Origin: Planococcus sp. 107-1
Lineage (GTDB): Bacteria; Bacillota; Bacilli; Bacillales_A; Planococcaceae
Assembly: GCF_021513255.1 (NCBI RefSeq)
Contig: NZ_CP090977.1
Span: forward strand, 1,860,001-1,924,000
DNA: 64,000 nucleotides
Reading direction: 5' to 3'
Shown in pieces: positions 60,501-64,000 of the stretch (its first letter is position 1; every line of letters begins with the position of its first letter). The translations under genes and the position numbers were made by a program. The notes beneath the pieces are model-generated. The model made no database searches, had not been told where the DNA came from, and worked only from the letters and a program-made list of their open reading frames with translations.

Positions 60501-61116
60501 TAGCCTGATGCTTGTCTATTTGATTGACAATCAAATAGAGCTCCGTGTATTTTTGCAGCTCACGGGTGAAATTGAAATTCAACTCGGACTGGACATGATT
60601 GTAATCCATCACATAAAAGACCATGTCTGCAACATGCAGTGCAGATTCCGTGGACAAACGGTGGGCATCGTCTGTCGAGTCGACTCCCGGAGTGTCCATG
60701 ACCGTGATGCCTTCCGGAAGCACAGAGTCTTGGTGGCCAATATCAACTTGTGTCACATCTCCGCTTTTGCAGAATGCCTTTACCACATCGAAATCGTAAT
60801 TCTCCGGAAAATAAACCGGTTTTTTGTTTTTGCGGTTGACGATTGCAAAATCGGAAGGCGCTTTTTGAACGTTCACGATATTTGCGCTCGTCGGAATCGG
60901 ACTCGAAGGCAATAAGGTCTCACCTGTCAACGCATTGATCATCGACGATTTCCCCGAAGAAAAATGTCCGGCAAATCCAATAATAAAATTATTCTTTAAT
61001 ATTTTCTTTGCAAACAATTCCGCTTTTGATGCGCGTTCTGTGTCTTCATTATCTGCAAATATTTTATAAAGCCTTGCTGTTTCAATTAAATCTTTTTGAT
61101 GGTCATGTGCTGTCAT
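57535..61116 (-). CDS. dynA: Dynamin-like GTPase DynA
   Basis: Large membrane-remodelling dynamin of 1193 residues, the length I recall for B. subtilis DynA (YpbR). It is a fusion of two dynamin units, each with its own GTPase: unit 1 has the P-loop GHFSSGKSS at residues 50-58, DTPGVDS, and NQIDKH; unit 2 has the P-loop GAFSAGKSS near residue 628, DTPGADS, and NAIDLAN. Long helical stalk regions follow each. DynA tethers and fuses membranes and protects them against pores and phage lysis in B. subtilis. No break in frame over 3.6 kb. Confidence 0.93.
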   Translation of the reverse strand: MTAHDHQKDLIETARLYKIFADNEDTERASKAELFAKKILKNNFIIGFAGHFSSGKSSMINALTGETLLPSSPIPTSANIVNVQKAPSDFAIVNRKNKKPVYFPENYDFDVVKAFCKSGDVTQVDIGHQDSVLPEGITVMDTPGVDSTDDAHRLSTESALHVADMVFYVMDYNHVQSELNFNFTRELQKYTELYLIVNQIDKHQASELPFEDFKKSVYDSFAAWGVEPKGIFFTSLKDFAFPGNDFDQVKELVASTMAGWQGHVGEATDAALQQLKDEHLRFLEEEQQERLQAFSSVLTEDEWENREDIKHENMKVANRRSVLDFEKWQAKFEKDRKELVENANIMPYELRNALTNYVESVQPNFKVGLLFSGKKTEEEPALRKKEVVERLDTVVPSQITNHLKKLMKNSLKDAGLLTDDESISIDEQEFSPPFSLIEEQLPKSGPITSDAILNFAKNITVSIQRWFIKETEGWKKAQEEKFTSLSDDANTEMDMKAQLLDQKLLAITTLEEMDERIDKVKKSFSAMLPSQKVEAEQKVDHWQHEFSISMAEMVEFDESMLEQKAASNREGRDQLASSNVNQFDENAVIGRANQTALALTSIKGFAETAEYLKRKAARLEKQEFTIALFGAFSAGKSSFSNALMGETVLPVSPNPTTATINRIRPVTKDHPHETADVRLKTVAQMTEDVRNSFKVLGVEVHTLEEAFAKAGTLSQEGSSEQQVHKSFIDAFQKGYPEFKEHLGETLRTNREEFGLYVAKEERSCFVDEIDFYYDCELTRSGVTLVDTPGADSINARHTNVAFEYIRNADAVLFITYYNHAFARADREFLIQLGRVKDAFEMDKMFFVVNAIDLANNEEEKDAVITYVQDELQRFGIRFPRLYGVSSLLALRDKAVSGMPEFEEAFQHFLKDEIKGMAVQSLAEEEQKAVDRFSALIAQTEKNLMRKDERLAELKQIEQQLRILFSASAARIFIKEAMQELDELLYYVNQRVFYRFNDFFKEAFNPSAFNGKSAQQALDTAIDDIVEMTTFDFAQELRVTHFRLTQFIEKRISNRFKDDSAKLKEMNPDFSLTPYEVEESAAIEPDQAFVGTSYTSVKSYYKNNKSFFEKNEKEKLRNALQALMEPDALKYLDREKVKISHWADNWIEQEAEGLRQHMLRQAIDQIESERIVLQQQEILAQWKDLFSNLVAERV

Positions 61117-61245
61117 TTGATAACCCCTTCTTCAGATACTGCTTTAATCATAACATTTTTTTACGTCCAACGAAAAAAGGAGTTTCCCCAAATATAATTG
61201 GAACATTTCCTTTTTCGGCGAAGCTGGCGCAGCGCTTTAATCGAA

Positions 61246-61294
61246 ACAAAAGGGCTAACCAATAAGTCGAGTAAAGACTTATTGGTTAGCCCTT
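61246..61294 (-). terminator. Terminator of the SDR gene
   Basis: Perfect 19-bp stem: AAGGGCTAACCAATAAGTC (61250-61268) with its complement at 61276-61294; on the minus strand TTGTTTCG follows. Confidence 0.85.
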
Positions 61295-61303
61295 GCAGAT
61301 GCC

Positions 61304-62062
61304 TCACGAAAATCCGTGGATGGACATGCCGCCGTCGACAAATAAAGTTTGTCCGGTAATATAGCTTGCCGCGTCTGAAGCCAGGAAAACGACTGGCGAC
61401 GCCACTTCCGGCAGTTCACCTACCCGCTTCATCGGTGTTACAGCCAAGATGGAATTTAAGTATTCTTCGTCCGCCAATATTTTTTCCGTCAACGGTGTTT
61501 TAAAATACCAAGGGCCGATCGCATTGACGCGGATGTTCTTTGTTCCCCATTCCATCGCCATCACTTTCGTCATTTGGATAATCGCCGCTTTTGAAGCTGC
61601 GTACACAACGCCTGTTTTCAGCGCTCGCTCCCCGCCAACTGAGCTGATATTGATGACTGAGCCGCCGTTTTCCATTTGCTTTGCCGCTTCTTGAGAAAAC
61701 ATGAAAACGCTATGGGCGTTCGTATCCATGATTTTTTGCCATTCGCCGTCAGTCGCTTCCATTAAAGAAGAACGGATATTCATGCCGGCATTGTTTACAA
61801 GGACATCAAGTTTGCCGAAACGTTCCACTGTTTTTTCCACTGCTTGCTGAATTTGTTCCCTTGAAGTAATATCAGCCACTGCATAATCCGTCCGGCCGTT
61901 ATTGATTTCTTGTTGGACAGCCTTCAAATCTTCCTCTGTTCTCGCAACCAGCATCAGGTTTGCCCCTGCTTCTGCCACTGCCAAAGCGATCGCTTTCCCG
62001 ATCCCTTTTCCTGCGCCTGTAACGATCGCTGTCTTGCCTTCTAAACTGAATGATTTTAACAT
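61304..62062 (-). CDS. Short-chain dehydrogenase/reductase (glucose 1-dehydrogenase type)
   Basis: Classical SDR of 252 residues, NAD(P)-dependent. Cofactor motif [18 protein letters not shown] motif VLVNNAGMN, and the catalytic Ser and Y-x-x-x-K in INISSVGG and [10 protein letters not shown]. The C-terminus [17 protein letters not shown] is typical. The substrate cannot be predicted; gluconate or polyol dehydrogenases are closest in pattern. The ATG at 62062 follows AGGAGGGG; the reading to 62137 overlaps the leader and is rejected. Confidence 0.88.
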   Translation of the reverse strand: MLKSFSLEGKTAIVTGAGKGIGKAIALAVAEAGANLMLVARTEEDLKAVQQEINNGRTDYAVADITSREQIQQAVEKTVERFGKLDVLVNNAGMNIRSSLMEATDGEWQKIMDTNAHSVFMFSQEAAKQMENGGSVINISSVGGERALKTGVVYAASKAAIIQMTKVMAMEWGTKNIRVNAIGPWYFKTPLTEKILADEEYLNSILAVTPMKRVGELPEVASPVVFLASDAASYITGQTLFVDGGMSIHGFS

Positions 62063-62116
62063 ATAACCCCTCCTGCATTTATTATAATCAAAATTCTTTG
62101 GAATTGGCTGATGGAA

Positions 62117-62150
62117 AATAAAAAAGCCCGAAAGCAACTGCTTTCGGGCT
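62117..62150 (-). terminator. Terminator of the M32 carboxypeptidase gene
   Basis: AGCCCGAAAGC (62125-62135) with GCTTTCGGGCT (62140-62150); on the minus strand TTTTTATTTTCC follows. Confidence 0.9.
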
Positions 62151-62161
62151 CACTTTTCATC

Positions 62162-63667
62162 TTAATTCAACTGATAAATCTTTGAATATTTCTCTTCCAG
62201 GTAGGCTGCTAGATAATCTGCGTTCAATCCTTCGCCGGTGGCGTCTTTCAGGATCTCCAGCGGCTTTTTCGACATGCCGTATTGATGCACGTTTTGAGTC
62301 AGCCATTCGCGGATCGGTGTGATATTGCCTGTTGAAAGCAACTCATCAAAGTTCGGCAAATCTTGTAGCATCGCATTTTTGAATTGCGCTGCGTACATAT
62401 AGCCAAGTGCATAGGAAGGGAAATAGCCGAAGCTTCCTCCTGCCCAGTGCACATCCTGCAATACGCCTTCGGCATCATTTGAAGGACGCACGCCTAAATA
62501 TTCTTCGTATTTATCGTTCCAAAGCTTTGGCAAATCTTTGACTGCAAGGTCTCCATTGAACAACCCTTTTTCAAGCTCATAACGGATCATGATATGCAGT
62601 GCATAAGTCAGCTCATCCGCTTCAATCCGGATTAAGGAAGGCTTCGATTCATTGATTGCCCGCACGTAATCTTCTAGGCTCACAGCTTCGAATTGCTTCG
62701 GAGCGTATTTTTTCAATAAATCATAATTGCTTGTCCAAAAGCTTTCGTTGCGGCCGATGAAGTTCTCGAAGAAAAGCGATTGGGACTCATGAATTCCCAT
62801 CGAAGCCCCGTCTTCAATCGCAAGACCGGAAAGGTCCGCTCCCAGGTTCTGGTCGTAAAGAGCATGTCCGCCTTCGTGGATCGTTCCAAAAACAGCTGTT
62901 CGGAAATCGTGCTCATCGTATTTCGTCGTGACCCGAACGTCTCGGCGGTTGATTGTGGTCATGAATGGATGGACTGTTTCATCCAAGCGGCCAGCTTCAA
63001 AATCATAGCCTAATTGCTCCAACACTTCGATGCTTAAATCCCGCTGCGCTTCTTTTGGAAAATGCTCATAAAGGAAACCGGTCTCCGGTTTATGTTCAGA
63101 AGCCGCTATTTTTTGCACCAATGGCACGATGCGGTTTCGCAGCTTGCCGAAAACTTCATCAAGGATTTCTGTCGTCATGCCCGGCTCGTATTGATCAAGC
63201 AGCGTATTATAAGCGCTGCCGTTCTTTTCGCCCCAATAGCCGATCATTTTCTTTGTCATCGACACCAAATCTTCTAAATAAGGCTCAAATAACGAAAAGT
63301 CAGCGGCTGCTTTTGCATCTTCCCAAACCGACTCTGCTTTGGACTGCAAAATGACGAATTTCTTATATTCTTCAGGCGGAATTTTTTTGCTCAAATCGTA
63401 TTCCTTGCGTGACTCTTCGACTGAACGCTGCATCACATGGCTCAGTTTTGCTTTATCTGTTTCCAAATCAGCCAATAATTGCCCGAATTCCTCAGACGTT
63501 GATAAAGCGAATAATTCCGAAGACAAAGTTCCGATCGTTTCAGAACGGAGATCCGTTCCTTTTTTTGGTGCTCCGGTACGGAGATCCCAATACAATAAGG
63601 AAAGAGCTTCATTGTACGCCTGCATTTTACTTACATGGTCTTTATACTGTTTTTCAAGTGTCAACAT
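62162..63667 (-). CDS. M32 family metallocarboxypeptidase
   Basis: Zinc- or cobalt-dependent carboxypeptidase of 501 residues (thermostable carboxypeptidase 1/YpwA family) that removes C-terminal residues from peptides. The active-site HExxH is HEGGH in GTIHEGGHALYDQ near residue 262, followed by the ESQSLFFENFIGRN helix with the third metal ligand. The N-terminal half is helical with long charged stretches. As I recall, YpwA is the B. subtilis homologue. Confidence 0.93.
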   Translation of the reverse strand: MLTLEKQYKDHVSKMQAYNEALSLLYWDLRTGAPKKGTDLRSETIGTLSSELFALSTSEEFGQLLADLETDKAKLSHVMQRSVEESRKEYDLSKKIPPEEYKKFVILQSKAESVWEDAKAAADFSLFEPYLEDLVSMTKKMIGYWGEKNGSAYNTLLDQYEPGMTTEILDEVFGKLRNRIVPLVQKIAASEHKPETGFLYEHFPKEAQRDLSIEVLEQLGYDFEAGRLDETVHPFMTTINRRDVRVTTKYDEHDFRTAVFGTIHEGGHALYDQNLGADLSGLAIEDGASMGIHESQSLFFENFIGRNESFWTSNYDLLKKYAPKQFEAVSLEDYVRAINESKPSLIRIEADELTYALHIMIRYELEKGLFNGDLAVKDLPKLWNDKYEEYLGVRPSNDAEGVLQDVHWAGGSFGYFPSYALGYMYAAQFKNAMLQDLPNFDELLSTGNITPIREWLTQNVHQYGMSKKPLEILKDATGEGLNADYLAAYLEEKYSKIYQLN

Positions 63668-63721
63668 AATCCCCCCACATCTTCTTTGCCTAATAATTGT
63701 ATCATAAGCAGGAAGAAAGGA

Positions 63722-64000
63722 TTAAAAATTCTCAGCAACTACAGGCAAAATCCCTTGCCATAAATGCTCTACTGCAAGCTCTTCTTCATTCAGCAGCAAA
63801 TGGATTTCACCGTGGTCGTTTGACGTACGGATCAATCGGCCGATGCCTTGCTGGATGCGCAGCTGCATGAACGGCAAATCGATTTCCTCTAACGGATTCA
63901 AGCTGAAATTGCGCTTCGCTTCAAATACCGGATCTTTTGGCGGGAACGGCAAATCGACGATGATCACTTTCGTCAATGCTTCTCCTGGCAGATCCAGTCC
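63722..64000 (-). CDS. C-terminal end of a DinG-family helicase, 5' part outside window
   Basis: The last 92 residues of a DinG-like superfamily 2 helicase, open to the window edge. Family motifs: GLDLPGEALTKVIIVDLPFP, then motif VI in QLRIQQGIGRLIRTSNDHG with the arginine finger. The N-terminal domains are not visible. In B. subtilis YpvA and DinG are of this type; whether an exonuclease domain is fused cannot be seen. Confidence 0.87.
   Translation of the reverse strand, partial: GLDLPGEALTKVIIVDLPFPPKDPVFEAKRNFSLNPLEEIDLPFMQLRIQQGIGRLIRTSNDHGEIHLLLNEEELAVEHLWQGILPVVAENF

Noticed and set aside
1..64000. tRNA, rRNA, prophage or known defence island
   Set aside because: No cloverleaf, rRNA segment, integrase, phage structural gene or defence gene cluster was recognised on either strand.

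Overview
The window looks like chromosomal DNA of a low-to-moderate GC Gram-positive bacterium of the order Bacillales, most probably a non-sporulating Planococcus-like member of the Planococcaceae. The reasons are: strong AGGAGG-type ribosome binding sites, frequent TTG and GTG starts, sigma-A promoters with extended -10 boxes, and gene content and order that match, as far as I can recall, the Bacillus subtilis yp- region (msrA-msrB, ypmS-ypmR, dfrA-thy, ypjP, ypiP, yphP/brxA, ypgR, ypgQ, cspD, ypeQ, ypdP-like, ypbR/dynA) and the odhAB-yojNO region. No spore genes are seen except a short Spo0M-like protein. The genus is inference.

Layout. 1-5 kb: end of an ECF-type vitamin transporter, then a GNAT enzyme, a Spo0M-like protein, an AI-2E permease and an LCP cell-wall ligase. 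5-11 kb: methionine sulfoxide reductase, a YjjG-type phosphatase, an MFS exporter, an ABC-F ATPase, a 40-bp GC-rich repeat block, a DUF1232 protein, and two cold-shock-domain genes, one with a long structured leader. 11-17 kb: xpaC-telA pair, VWA protein plus MoxR ATPase, DedA protein. 17-22 kb: odhA-odhB (2-oxoglutarate dehydrogenase). 22-30 kb: a PAS-GGDEF protein, DapF, MurG, a MATE exporter, a CobW GTPase, and a CtpB protease. 30-38 kb: deoD, yozE, msrB-msrA, ypmS, ypmR, degV, plsC-dfrA-thyA, ypjP, ypiP, brxA. 39-40.4 kb: an IS4-family insertion sequence with terminal repeats and a 13-bp target duplication, next to an AT-rich patch with a 45-residue membrane peptide gene. 41-47.6 kb: ypgR, ABC-F yfmR, ypgQ, cspD, a zinc-finger protein, a preQ1-I riboswitch controlling a queuosine-precursor transporter, an RNase H-like protein, small membrane proteins. 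47.7-64 kb: metabolic and housekeeping singletons, a CNNM/CorC transporter, rhodanese, DynA dynamin, an SDR enzyme, an M32 carboxypeptidase and the end of a DinG-like helicase.

Ten genes between 23 and 56 kb are broken by a single in-frame stop or a one-base indel, mostly in short homopolymer runs, and in each the two halves together give a full-length family member. This pattern fits residual sequencing error better than real gene decay, because essential-type genes such as murG, dapF and thyA are hit. They are annotated here as single composite loci and flagged.

Functional themes: oxidative damage repair (two MsrA, one MsrB, BrxA), folate and thymidylate synthesis (thyA-dfrA), the TCA cycle (odhAB), cell wall (MurG, DapF, LCP, MccF-type peptidase), membrane remodelling (DynA, PlsC, DedA), and cold or translation stress (two Csp, one divergent cold-shock-domain protein, two ABC-F). 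No CRISPR array, tRNA, rRNA, prophage or known defence system was seen. No gene-free stretch exceeds about 300 bases; the longest are 38863-39152 (left end of the IS, a palindrome), 9835-10116 (repeats and terminators) and 40562-40817 (AT-rich). The most novel-looking items are the csp leader structure, the 40-bp repeat block, and the very small membrane peptides.
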